DNA from: Spongilla lacustris
Taxonomy: Eukaryota > Porifera > Demospongiae > Spongillida > Spongillidae
Length of the DNA stretch: 64,000 nucleotides
Direction of reading: 5' to 3'
Assembly (NCBI GenBank): GCA_949361645.1
Contig: OX442417.1
Span: 1,686,164 to 1,750,163 of the forward strand
The notes beneath the pieces are model-generated. The model saw nothing but the letters and a program-made list of their open reading frames with translations, was not told the DNA's origin and searched no databases. Shown in pieces: positions 50,935 to 61,961 of the stretch. Made by a program: the position numbers and the translations under genes. The first letter of the stretch is position 1, and every line of letters begins with the position of its first letter.

Positions 50935-51494
50935 TATATAGGATTTGAAGGCAATAGTGGTGTATAAAATGCAGGGAAACAAGGGTCGAATGATAAGGGA
51001 AAACGAAATAGTCCTATATTTAGCCCGGCACACATTGCAGGACAATGCATTTGTTCATGCATGTGCTAAATACATAGGACTGACTCCACTATTGCCTTCA
51101 AATCCTATATACCTCGTAGGTTTAATAGTTTTTTTTTTTTATTCCTAACCGAATGCTCAGTTTCAACAGTCCCAATACAACGAAATATGTTCACTTAGCA
51201 ACTATAACATTTCATCACTATTAATATTATATACCCCAATATTTAGTGTAGAGAGTACTTTGCGTTTTAAAATGCAACAAGATAATCGTTGCAATTATGA
51301 TACCAAGGATCTAGCTAGGCTTACAGGATACAAAATACAAATATATATATATATAAATAAATAAAGATCAACTGCTATCAAGACCCCGCCACTCACTCGC
51401 CTAAATCAGACCGCAATTACCTTCGGTCACGCATGCGCAGACACCAATGACTGAGTCATTGTCCTACAATGTGTGCCGGGCTAAATATAGGAAT
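50935..51494. mobile_element. Nested palindromic elements
   Basis: Arms TATATAGGATTTGAAGGCAA (50935) and TTGCCTTCAAATCCTATATA (to 51112) enclose a hairpin (TAGTCCTATATTTAG against CTAAATACATAGGACT). Separately, CCTATATTTAGCCCGGCACA (51013) is inverse to TGTGCCGGGCTAAATATAGG ending at 51492, so two inverted pairs overlap; either one element inserted into another, or an inversion rearranged them. Confidence 0.65.
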
Positions 51495-51619
51495 ATTTTT
51501 TTTTGCCAGTAGTGCTGAGCGAAATAGGAAGAGGTTAATACAGTTTGCAACTGTTCATCCTAATTTCAGCTTAGACATACATTGTGTAAACAATAACGCT
51601 TTTTATAATTAAACCATTA

Positions 51620-52240
51620 CTAGTTAGTGAATAACCCACGAAACACACACAAACCACTACAAAAGCTACTAAATACAAATGAAACACGAGAAGCTGTGCT
51701 GAAATTCATTCTGGCAGGTATGGAAACCCCTTTACTGCCGCGAATGCACAAATTCGTAGCACGAAGGACAGCAAAAAGCATTCTTGCACGCACATAGCCC
51801 AGCACTTCACTGTTAGACTTGTGCCAAATTGCAGCTATTTTGTCAGCCAAATGACGTATAAATGTCTTTGCCTCAAGACCCAGTGCCCCATCAGCTGTTA
51901 CAACAAATGGCGTAAAAGAAGCATTGATTGTTTCAGCAGCTTGTGAGTATTTTGGATACTTAGTGTGTTCAATTGAGGAAAGAACTGCACCCACATCACA
52001 ATGCATGTAAGAATTCGCATATTAGTGGTTTGGATTTATTACAGCAGTAAGATAAATAAATTGCACCCTATTATTACTACTAGTCTGGGACTAAGCTGAG
52101 GTTCAGCCTGCCATATAGCTCAGCTAGGACCTCATCCTTAGTCCTTGGCCTGTTGGAGCTGGTCACAAGGCAAGAGGCCAGAAGTGCCAAAGACTCCATT
52201 GCTTCTGTCCCCCAAGCACCATATGATAAACTAAGGAATT
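51620..52240 (-). pseudogene. Retroelement C-terminal remnants
   Basis: Two pieces on the minus strand. 52220-52085 reads GAWGTEAMESLALLASCLVT and LAELYGRLNLSLV, the same block as at 8.2-9 kb. 52006-51690 reads YPKYSQAAETINASFTPFVV and YVRARMLFAVLRATNLCIRG, paralogous to the 39.4-kb remnant. Nothing upstream restores an RT. Dead copies. Confidence 0.6.
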
Positions 52241-53107
52241 AGGTATGTGTACTAGTAATATACTGCCTTATTTACATCTTTCTTTCATTTAGGCATTGGC
52301 AAGAGCATAATAAAAAATTGCGTAATGAAAGAAACATAGAAGTTCAAGTGTAGTCATTTATACGGTCCACCCATGCGTAAACAAGTTTCTCTAGATTGTT
52401 CTATCCAAGGTTAGATTTGCAATTTAGCAAGAGGCACAATTCAGGTTTTACACATTTTGGCTACCTTGGAATATCCTTTGTATCATCCTGCGTGGTAACA
52501 GTATTATCAATTATATAATGTGCTGCACATTTAACTTGTGTTGATGAAGCTGTAATTCACTGCTTTGATCCTCTTAAAATTTTATAAAGCCAGCACTTTG
52601 GTCAGCATCAAGATTATGTACTGGTGCTCTTTCTAACTTTTGTTGAGATGCTATGGCCATATAAGAACCAAACTGTAAAAGCAGAAACATTAGCAATAGC
52701 ACACACTATGATCCAATATGATGATGCAAAGCACACCTTTCTATAAAACTGCAATCTTCCCCATTATCTAAAACTTACAGGTGTTTAAATGAATAATGCA
52801 CACAGCTACATATAGAAGCTCACAATATTACATTTTGAAAGCACACTTTATTTAGCACAGAGGTTTTAATACCTGAACGGTATGCGCAATCATGTTGTGC
52901 AAGATTACTTAACTGTATAGGTATTGAAAGCACACCCTCACATAACAAAACAAGAGAATCTACCCATATGTTGGTCCACTCTGACCTGGGAACTTGCATG
53001 CATTCTCTCTCTTAAAAGAGCAGTCTTTCTATGAAAATCTAGCCAAAAACTTGAGACAATTGAGTTGATAAGCACACCATGACATAAGAACATCTGTAAC
53101 ATAAAAG

Positions 53108-53146
<39 letters not shown>

Positions 53147-53673
53147 CTATTTTCCTTTTCTACCACTCTGATAATATGTACTGTGTCACACTGAATGTGA
53201 AAAACTGGTTTATAAGAGTATTAATACATAGCTTCTATACCCCTTCACATTTCAAAAGCATACCTAGAATGCATAATTGACTATCAGTATAAATGCAGCC
53301 TTTTCCAAATTTAGGAGCTTAAAGCATTCAGTTCTAGCAGGCAAGAGATAAAGCCATTGAAAAGCAAGAGTACATTGCACTACCAATATATCACAAATAG
53401 CTCAACTAAGTACATGTATTAATGCACAAAAAGCTACAGTCTTTTTTTTGGCAAAACACCATGAGTAAGATCACCTGATTTAAAGTAGCCTACACCTCCA
53501 AGGCATTTCCCCCCTTTAGACCTTGTTTCTACTCATGCCGTCCTCTGTTTTATTCATTCACGATATATACAAAAACTTTAAAATTCTTTGAAATTTATTT
53601 TCACATTCAGTGTGACCCAGTTCATATTTTCAGAGTGGTAGAAACAAGAAATTTTTAAAAAAGTGTAATAAGT
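52241..53673. other. Intergenic; inverted repeat and GT run
   Basis: (GT)n at about 53113-53140. An inverted pair of about 46 bp: CTACCACTCTGATAATATGT (53160) against its diverged inverse ending at 53646 (CAGAGTGGTAG). No gene. Confidence 0.55.
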
Positions 53674-53692
53674 CCCCCCCCCCCCCCCCCCC
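53674..53692 (-). repeat. Poly-C run (19 bases)
   Basis: C run on the + strand. In the minus-strand retroelement reading it falls directly after the CKELG block, where relatives continue with WVC or WTC. Confidence 0.9.
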
Positions 53693-54290
53693 AAACCCTA
53701 GCTCCTTGCATTTGGCATCGTTTTCTTCATGCTTTCTCTGCTCAGTAGCTCTGGCAGACTGACCTGCTGCTAGTCTCACTTCAAGCTACTAGGATGTCTG
53801 CAGGGTGAGTGTGGCTATGGTCATGAGTTAGGTTACTTCCTGCCTCCACCTTAACACTCAGGTGGGCCCTGCGACAGGTCTCAGCAAAATTAAGGGTGTT
53901 ACCCAGGTTATTAAAAAATCTCCACCATGCTTGAAGGTGAGTGCATGATGGCCAGGGGGGTCAAGCACTTTTCCAGGACACATGAAGGGGACAAATTGAG
54001 CCACATGAAGTGTCTAGGCCCAGCCACCACTTGATGGCCACCTGGAACTCTGAAGCCCCTCAGAGGGAATGACTTACACCCAAGATGCAGCACGAGGGGA
54101 GGAGAGAAGGCATGCTTTACCTGCATGAGAAGATTGCTCAAGTAGTAGATTAAACAGATGGTTGTCAATCTTGTTGGAAAGCACCTTCTGATGGATAGAG
54201 GATGTCAACACTTCTTCAATGCTGATTGCCTCAGATGAAGAAATAGGGTTGTAGCAGTAATCACAACATGCCTTTTCTTAGAGGCATGAA
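53693..54290 (-). pseudogene. Retroelement remnant (post-RT and endonuclease-like region)
   Basis: The minus strand reads, across frameshifts: EAISIEEVLTSSIHQKVLSN and LLEQSSHAGKACLLSSPRAA, VIPSEGLQSS, CPGKVLDPPGHHALTFKHGG, then in another frame ETCRRAHLSVKVEAGSNLTH, HSHTRPADILVA and EQRKHEENDAKCKELG. The PADILV segment with following acidic positions resembles the endonuclease-like part of this family, and the last block overlaps the start of the 8190-8535 fragment, so together the fragments tile the element. Confidence 0.65.
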
Positions 54291-54522
54291 CAATGGAGGT
54301 AGAATTATATGTTCTTGACGTTGATGGGAACTTTAATTCTTACTTCCAAATATCGGGAGTAGCTAAAGTGGATGCACAGGCAGCATCTCATTCTGCGCAT
54401 GACGCAGCATCGCGCATCCTAGGCGCGTAGCGATCAAATTAAAGTTAAGGTTAATATATTAATAATACGTATTAACTCGACCTGACAGACCGGGGCTGTC
54501 AGGTCGGCCGGTCACAGGCCGG

Positions 54523-54661
54523 TGTCACAGGAAAATCTGTCGCCCGGAAATTGTGTCGCGGCGACAGTTTTTCCTCAGGAAATTATGTCGCTCACAAGTA
54601 ACGTAGCGACCGTATATCCTAAGGAAATTCTGTCGTCAGGAAATACTGTCGCTCGACATGG
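54523..54661. repeat. Five GGAAA-N3-TGTCG iterons
   Basis: Copies start at 54530, 54546, 54578, 54623 and 54639, all the same strand, with one inverse copy at about 54561-54574. Spacing is irregular (16-45 bp). They span the end of one repeat and the beginning of the TTAA-flanked element. Subterminal repeats of this kind often bind a transposase; that role is inference. Confidence 0.7.
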
Positions 54662-55524
54662 ATCGGTCCGAATACGACGTACACGATACTGCTAGCTTTC
54701 TGCTGTAACCAAACCTATATCCTCCTCTTTGTAATAAGAACGAAAGAGACTGTTTTCGAAGAAGAGCAAAATAATTTTGTCGTGAAGTACTTCACGATAA
54801 CGAAGGTGGAGTGAAACTACACGTACTTCGGAATATCTGATGATATTTTATAGATTGTGACAGAAGGAATAAACATTCTTGAAGGATATCATTGCGCTGA
54901 ACTTAATGCATGGTGGTCACTTTGGACAAGGCAAGATAAGACGCTGTCCAAAATAGCTGAGAGGTTTAATTTTATTTATTCCTCCTCCCCTTTTTTTGGT
55001 ATATGGCAGACATATAAATTTGCCCATTGAATTCAATATGAAATCAAGCTTGTATCCAGAATCTTATGACATGAACAGCAATCTTGAAATAAAACGATAA
55101 GGGCCCGGCATGCTGTAGCAATAAAGAGAATTGCAGCTGATGGAAACTGTGCATGTATCTCACTTATTGCATGTAACAGGATCTGAGTTTCGATCATCAT
55201 GAACTGTGTCTACTTATAACAATCTCTATGAATCCTGCATGTGTTTTCCTCCTTTGATGAGAGTATGGAGCAGTACACATGAAGCGATCTAAGATACAGA
55301 GTCTGCGGGGTATTTAGGCCAAACAATTGCAGCAGTTCTCTTTGCTGAATATACAACCATTTATGTATACTGATGCTCAATGTTTCGTTCTTATTACAAA
55401 GAGGAGGATATAGGTTTGGTTACAGCAGAAAGCTAGCAGTAGTGTACGTCATATTCGGACCGATCTATGTCGAGCGACAGTATTTCCTGACGACAGAATT
55501 TCCTTAGGATATACGGTCGCTACG
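54602..55524. mobile_element. TTAA-flanked foldback element (923 bp)
   Basis: Arms of about 143 bp (54602-54744 and 55384-55524) begin CGTAGCGACCGTATATCC and end in its inverse. The right flank is TTAA (55525-55528), the left flank GTAA (54598-54601). At 59409-59511, in opposite orientation, the host sequence occurs without the insertion: CTCACAATTAAAGATCGAGT. Comparison shows the element entered a TTAA, one copy of which later changed to GTAA. TTAA targeting is typical of piggyBac-like elements. No transposase. Confidence 0.8.
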
Positions 55525-55545
55525 TTAAAGATCGAGTGCGCGTAT

Positions 55546-56020
55546 AAAAAGCGCTTGCCTGGAAAACGGTCAGCCGGCCATGCGGCCAAATTAATGGGCT
55601 AAAAATGGCGTCTGTCTAGCGTTGTGAACCATGGGGTGTCTATAAACCTCTCAAACTCCTTCATATTACCCTTACTACGTAACGTACTGCTGTTAAACTC
55701 TTACATCCTGGCAGCAATAACTAATTTTCACGACTATTAAAATCGAATAACACGTGTTTATGATTGAGAATGGCGACGGTCAGGCAGACTGTCAGAGACT
55801 GACTCTTGAAGCCACTTTTGCCTCGGAGCAAAGGAAAGGGAAGCTTGATACCGATACCAAAAAGAGGCTACTCTTGCCACACGGTCCGCTCCATCTTCTT
55901 GAATGCCATACTTGATCGCGCAACTTACTGTGACGCACCTGGTACCAGCATTACACCACTGAACTTCGTTACTGGACAACTGTGGTACGTATATATATGG
56001 TCAAAGCAGTATCTCCTCCC
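55546..56020. other. Short protein-like frame, unassigned
   Basis: One plus-strand frame from 55760 reads MIENGDGQADCQRLTLEATF and continues to HLLECHT before a stop; opposing and shifted frames are also open. A GTACGT donor-like site lies at 55984. No family recognised; could be a first exon or chance. Confidence 0.25.
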
Positions 56021-56475
56021 CTTACAACCACTACTCCTACTTCTCCCCTTACCCCTACTCCTACTTCTCCCCTTACCCCTACTCCTCCCCTTACTAGTAC
56101 TTACTACTACCCCTACTCCTCCCCTTACCTACCACAACCCCTATTCTTCACCTAGCCTACTATTACCCCTACTCCTCCCCTAGTGGTAGGTAGGGGAACA
56201 GTAGGGGGAGTAAGGGGAGGATTTGGTGTAATAGTCCTACTCTTCCCTACACCTACTCCTCCCCTTACCTATCACTACCCCTACTGTTCCCCTTATCTAC
56301 TACTAAGGGCAATAGTAGGTAAGGGGAGGAATAGGGGTAGAGAAGAGTAGGGGTTACCTATCACCACCCCTACTCTTCCCCTTACTCCCTTTATCTACTA
56401 TTACACCAACTCCTTACTACCCCTACTGTTCCCCTTACCTACCACTAGGGGAGGAGTAGGGGTAATAGTAGTGGT
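56021..56475. repeat. Low-complexity CCCCTACTCCT / AGGGGAGGAGTA region
   Basis: Pyrimidine-rich CCCCTTACCCCTACTCCT units alternate with their purine-rich inverse, switching strand several times (for example near 56180, 56305 and 56450). Potential hairpin or triplex-forming DNA. Confidence 0.8.
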
Positions 56476-56549
56476 ATGGTAACAGCCATCAAGTGTAATG
56501 ATTATCTGAACCATGTAGATGTAGGAGACCTTGTACACAATAGGGATCT

Positions 56550-58465
56550 TATGGTCCACACCTCTGTGTACTATGGTCCACACCCCTGTGTACTATGGTC
56601 CACACCCCTGTGTACTATGGCCCACACACCCCTGTGTACTATGGTCCACACCCTGTTTACTACGGTCCACACCCCTGTGTACTATGGTCCACACCCCTGT
56701 GTACTATGGAGGAGGAGAGGGTGAGGGGAGAGGAGAAGTCCACCCAGGTCTTGGAGAGGGCATATGGGGGTCGACCAATCCCCCTCCCCCACCCCACCCC
56801 TGTGTACTATGGTCCACACCCCTGTGTACTATGGTCCACACCCCTGTGTACTATGGTCCACACCCCTGTGTACTATGGTCCACACCCCTGTGTACTATGG
56901 TCCACACCCCTGTGTACTATGGTCCACACCCCTGTGTACTATGGTCCACACCCCTGTGTACTATGGTCCACACCCCTGTGTACTATGGTCCACACCCCTG
57001 TGTACTATGGTCCACACCCCTGTGTACTATGGAGGAGGAGAGGGTGAGGGGAGAGGAGAAGTCCACCCAGGCCTTGGAGAGGGCATATGGCGGTCGACCA
57101 ATCCCCCTCCCCCACCCCACCCCTGTGTACTATGATCCACACCCCTGTATACTATGGTCCACACCCCTGTGTACTATGGTCCACACCCCTGTGTACTACG
57201 GTCCACACCCGTGTACTATGGTCCACACCCCTGTGTACTATGGAGGAGGAGAGGGTGAGGGGAGAGGAGAAGTCCACCCAGGCCTTGGAGAGGGCATATG
57301 GGGGTCGACCAATCCCCCTCCCCCACCCCACCCCTGTGTACTATGATCCACACCCCTGTATACTATGGTCCACACCCCTGTGTACTATGGTCCACACCCC
57401 TGTGTACTATGGCCCACACACCCCTGTGTACTATGGTCCACACCCCTGTGTACTATGGTCCACACCCCTGTGTACTATGGCCCACACACCCCTGTGTACT
57501 ATGGTCCACACCCTGTTTACTACGGTCCACACCCCTGTGTACTATGGTCCACACCCCTGTGTACTATGGAGGAGGAGAGGGTGAGGGGAGAGGAGAAGTC
57601 CACCCAGGTCTTGGAGAGGGCATATGGGGGTCGACCAATCCCCCTCCCCCACCCCACCCCTGTGTACTATGGTCCACACCTCTGTGTACTATGGTCCACA
57701 CCCCTGTGTACTATGGTCCACACCCCTGTGTACTATGGTCCACACCCCTGTGTACTATGGTCCACACCCCTGTGTACTATGGTCCACACCCCTGTGTACT
57801 ATGGAGGAGGAGAGGGTGAGGGGAGAGGAGAAGTCCACCCAGGCCTTGGAGAGGGCATATGGGGGTTGACCAATCCCCCTCCCCCACCCCACCCCTGTGT
57901 ACTATGGTCCACACCCCTGTGTACTATGGTCCACACCCCTGTGTACTATGGTCCACACCCCTGTGTACTATGGTCCACACCCCTGTGTACTATGGTCCAC
58001 ACCCCTGTGTACTATGGTCCACACCCCTGTGTACTATGGTCCACACCCCTGTGTACTATGGTCCACACCCCTGTGTACTATGGTCCACACCCCTGTGTAC
58101 TATGGAGGAGGAGAGGGTGAGGGGAGAGGAGAAGTCCACCCAGGCCTTGGAGAGGGCATATGGGGGTTGACCAATCCCCCTCCCCCACCCCACCCCTGTG
58201 TACTATGGTCCACACCCCTGTGTACTATGGTCCACACCCCTGTGTACTATGGTCCACACCCCTGTGTACTACGGTCCACACCCCTGTGTACTATGGTCCA
58301 CACCCCTGTGTACTATGGTCCACACCCCTGTGTACTATGGTCCACACCCCTGTGTACTATGGTCCACACCCCTGTGTACTATGGCCCACACACCTCTGTG
58401 TACTATGGTCCACACCCCTGTGTACTATGGTCCACACCCCTGTGTACTATGGTCCACTCACCTGT
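56550..58465. repeat. 22-bp minisatellite with six purine-rich spacers
   Basis: The unit is TCCACACCCCTGTGTACTAT plus GG (22 bp), repeated through the region with rare variants (TACGG, CACACACC, a GTTTAC form). Spacers of about 90 bp start GGAGGAGGAGAGGGTGAGGG at 56708, 57031, 57242, 57568, 57803 and 58104 and end CCCCCTCCCCCACCCCACCC. The unit has no stop in any forward frame, and 22 bp times three gives a 22-residue period (MVHTPVYYG, PHPCVLWS, TPLCT), so long ORFs arise by structure alone. The array ends in a short inverse unit (TGTGGACCATAGTAC). Confidence 0.95.
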
Positions 58466-58561
58466 GGACCATAGTACTCAGTAATAAAAAACAGTTCTTT
58501 TCAGAACTGCTACATTACAAAAGACTGACTACATATATGCCAATCTTGCTAATACATGTAT

Positions 58562-58597
58562 ATGGTGTGTGTTTGTGTGTGTGTGTGTATGTGTGTG

Positions 58598-58679
<82 letters not shown>
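58562..58679. repeat. (GT)n microsatellite
   Basis: About 115 bp of GT dinucleotides with a few interruptions near its left end, right after the minisatellite. Confidence 0.97.
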
Positions 58680-58681
<2 letters not shown>

Positions 58682-59408
58682 GAAATCAGGTGGCTACGAC
58701 ACTATGCATGGTCCACATAAACAAGGTGCACGTTGAGGACCACCATTCATTGGCTCCTCTGATATGTGGCCACATCTCCTACTAATAAGCATTTATGGTA
58801 GCCTAGTTGCACTACTAGAGTACTGGTATGTGCTATCATTACCTGGCATGAGTAATGTCAGTCTCTACATGTATGTCCTTGAAATGTAATATGGCACTTC
58901 ATCTTAGTGGCAAACAACAACCTTTGAACAGCATTTTGACGTACTAGTATTATATAAACATTATTGCCGTGGCTTTGTCAATGGTCGCGTGACTTATTAT
59001 TTTTATTTTTTACTAGCGGTACGTACGCTTAAACTTACCATAAAGACAGCTCATAGCCCTGGGCTGCTACGAGATCATTCATCATTGCTACGGAGCGTAC
59101 GTATACCGGAGTAACATAGTTCCAACGCGAAGCCAAGCCTGCGAAGGTATACGGTAATCCGACGGTCCTCCATATCCTTTGAGGACATATACATGTAACC
59201 CTACCCCTTACAATGTTATGTGTCCCTAATGCAATGTTATGTGTTTATCGAAGACCCCCCTGAGGCTCTCTCGTCGCACACCCAAAGGGGACTAGCTGTG
59301 TATCACGTGATACGGGGAAAAACCTTTTTCCAGGCAAGCTCCTTTTACACCCTCAACAAAAGAATCCTCCGGCGCTGCGCGTGCGTCAACGAATGACGCA
59401 TTGCGCTG
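58680..59408. other. Intergenic, no recognised gene
   Basis: No coding signal beyond short frames. Confidence 0.45.
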
Positions 59409-59511
59409 TATTTACACGCGCACTCGATCTTTAATTGTGAGCGACATAATTTCCTGAGGAAAAACTGTCGCCGCGACACAATTTCCGGGCGACAGATTTT
59501 CCTGTGACACC
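59409..59511 (-). repeat. Uninterrupted relative of the 54.5-kb insertion site
   Basis: Reverse-complement match to 54523-54598 joined directly to the sequence found at 55525-55542; it carries three of the GGAAA-N3-TGTCG iterons. Confidence 0.85.
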
Positions 59512-60329
59512 TGACCCCGGCCTGACTTTCGGCAACCCTGCAGTGACTGGTACATAATATGATTTTAAAAGTTACATGTACAAAGTTAGGCATAGCTAAA
59601 TCAATCGGGATGCAATTCTTCTAGATCCCAGTCCGTTTTAATCGATCGTCACTGAGTCATGCCAGATACATATGCATCATCATGGACTCGTTGGTTTTTT
59701 AATCCGTAGTGTTATTGTCACAATCATATCTTATTAACAAATAAAATAATACTGGTATGAAATGCACTGGTACATGTAGGTCTCAAATGTAAAAAGAACT
59801 ACCAAGTTACTTGTACAATTGTGTGCTCTCAGTATTAGCGATTACATGTAGATCTATAATTCATTCATTGCATATAATACCGAGTCAGGCAATACATGGG
59901 GTTGATTTGAAGAACATTGTGCTGTTGAGTAATAGTTGTCTCAAAATGTAACTGGGTCAGTTATTACAGTCAGAGTTATTTATAACTGGATTTCAAAGCA
60001 TGCACCAAAATGTCTAATTCATTGATTTATATCGTAATCACAACATGTAACTGAAAATTAAGGAGAATGAGAAAATACGGAGTTCAATATTTGACAACCA
60101 ACTGAGACATGGGGCTGCGCTTGTTGTCACAATGGTATCCAAATTTTAATTTTTTTACTGTGGTTGCTTGTATAATAGCCAATGTGTGTAGTATGGACAT
60201 AAATTTGACTTCACTTTCAAACTCAAGTACATGTACAAAATGCTCACATAAGGCTGTATAATAACAGTAATGCATCACTAATTCGATTACTAAAGCTAGG
60301 TGCCGAGTTTAATGTATTATATCCCACAG
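59512..60329. other. Upstream flank or intron of the TRAF-like gene
   Basis: AT-rich with no recognisable first exon. The 3' end (TATATCCCACAG at 60318-60329) fits a splice acceptor. Confidence 0.45.
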
Positions 60330-61539
60330 CGATGGAGGTTATGAATGTGAATTTGTTGATGTCCCTCACGATGATGATCACTGTGTCATCTGTCTTCTCC
60401 CTGCTCGAGACCCTCAACAAACCAAGTGTGAGTGTGCCAAGCTGTACTGCAAGTCATGTTATGACAAGCAGAAAACCACTTCAGGGACATGTCCAACATG
60501 TCGCCAACCACTGGATGCATTTCCTGATAGGAAGAGTGCTAGAAAGGTTAAAGGTATGAGAGTGAAGTGTACCTCTACAGGGTGCCCCTGGATAAATGAG
60601 CTGGGATCACTTAATGATCATCTTCAGACATGTGGGTATGTGCTGGTGCTCTGTTCTAATGGCTGCAAACAGCACATAGTCCGTGATAAGCATCTCCTGC
60701 ATTGTGCTGAAGAGTGTCCACTTCGAAGGCACAGGTGTAAGCATTGTAAAGAAGAAGGTCCATATAAGAAGATGATTGGTGGCCATCTTGATAAGTGTCC
60801 TGATCTTATGGTACCATGTCCCAACAGTGGATGTGAAGTAAGGGTAAAGAGAAATGACATGGCTTCCAATCACTTGGAATGTCCATACGAAACTATCAGT
60901 TGTCCATACAAGGATGTAGGATGTACCTGCACATCACCAAGACATACAATGGCAGATCACAAAGCCACCTCCTGTGGTCACCATCTTGACCTAGCAATGG
61001 TAAAACTGAAGAAATGTAATGAAAAAGTCACAAATCTGGAAATGCATTGCACCCCACCTGTGATCAAAATGTCACAATTTAGTGAATTGAAAACAAATAA
61101 CAATGAGTGGTACAGTCCAGGATTTTACACCCATACATTTGGTTACAAGGTGTGTCTTAGAGTACATGCCAATGGTTATGGTGAAGGTAAAGGTACACAT
61201 GTTTCTATATTCCTGTACCTACTGAAGGGTAAGAATGACGATACCCTCACCTGGCCAATCAGATACAAGTGTGCTGTCACCCTTCTTAACCAACTCAAAG
61301 ATGAAGGTCATCATACTAACATAATAAATTCTCCTAAAGATAATAGCTTTGTAAGCAGAGTGCTCAGTGGTGAGAAGGGAAGAGGATGGGGACTTGCACA
61401 GTTCATTGCCCACACAGAACTGGGTCTGCAGGAAAAGGAGCAATGTCAGTACCTGAAGGATGACAGCCTCTACTTCAGGGTACAAGTGGACCTGATACCT
61501 GCTGTCAAGCCATGGCTTGTAATAACCTTGCCGTCATAA
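60330..61539 (+). CDS. TRAF-like protein: RING, zf-TRAF and MATH domains (5' exon not found)
   Basis: One large exon gives 402 residues plus stop. It begins after a TATCCCACAG acceptor in the frame DGGYECEFVDVPHDDDHCVI; an in-frame TAA just upstream (60310) and no ATG before residue 76 mean a first exon is missing. The RING cysteines are at 18, 21, 33, 35, 40, 43, 54 and 57, with Cys in place of the usual His. Residues about 80-215 carry TRAF-type zinc fingers (CTSTGCPWINELGSLNDHLQTC, five residues of linker, CSNGC, CPNSGCEVRV, CPYKDVGC). A short helical linker follows, then a MATH domain (about 240-402) with FGYKVCLRVHANGYGEGKGT and YLKDDSLYFRVQVD. TRAF proteins join receptors to ubiquitin and NF-kB or JNK signalling; this one probably does the same, which is inference. 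No frame damage is seen, unlike its partial copies. Confidence 0.88.
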
Positions 61540-61710
61540 GTCATAGCCATGTACAGTTACTGGCAACATATGTAGAGAATAGTGTATTATGATGTAACGG
61601 TACTACTAGTTACTGTTATCAAGTATCATTGACAAGTAATTATTTATTAGTAAATGATTATGCTTATGCTGAAATTTGGGCTGGGGCTTTTCACAGAGTG
61701 CTGTTGCAAG
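61358..61710. repeat. Tandem duplication, left copy (TRAF tail plus 3' flank)
   Basis: Runs from the GTGCTCAGTGGTGAGAA codons of the MATH domain into the 3' flank, and repeats at 61962-62310 about 600 bp later. Confidence 0.85.
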
Positions 61711-61887
61711 GAAGTACACATATCCGGCTGATTACAAAATACCAAATTATGTCTTACAGCACAGTACTTTCCCGTCGAACCCGACTCCTGCTCATGTATG
61801 ATAGCTTTTTGTCTAAAGATAAAAACTTCACATGTTTATGATGTTATGTTAAGATATCAACAAGGGACTATACAGTCGGTATCAAGT

Positions 61888-61961
61888 CAGGGGTGGATCC
61901 AGGATTTTAAAAAAGGGGGGGGGGGGGGGGGTTGTTCATGAATAATAAAGAGGAGGGGGGG
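61888..61961. mobile_element. hAT-like end sequence at the duplication boundary
   Basis: CAGGGGTGGATCCAGGATTT followed by an A run and 17 G (61915-61931), then AGGAGGGGGGGTGCAG. CAG...GGATCCAGG is a common hAT terminal motif, related to the 134-kb-end element's CAGTGGCGGATCTAG. No matching inverse end, so a solo or truncated end. Confidence 0.45.

Noticed and set aside
56021..56475. Interstitial telomere-like CCCTTA/CCCCTA repeats
   Set aside because: Units are irregular (CCCCTTACCCCTACTCCT), not a hexamer array, and switch strand repeatedly.
56531..58785. Long overlapping ORFs encoding VHTPVYYG-type repeats
   Set aside because: They result from a 22-bp unit with no stop in any forward frame; three frames give the same peptide period, and there is no start context or domain. 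Treated as satellite, though flagged for a transcript check.
60332..60559. 75-codon frame starting at an ATG over the TRAF RING
   Set aside because: Wrong frame: the frame one base earlier gives an intact RING continuous with the zf-TRAF and MATH domains.
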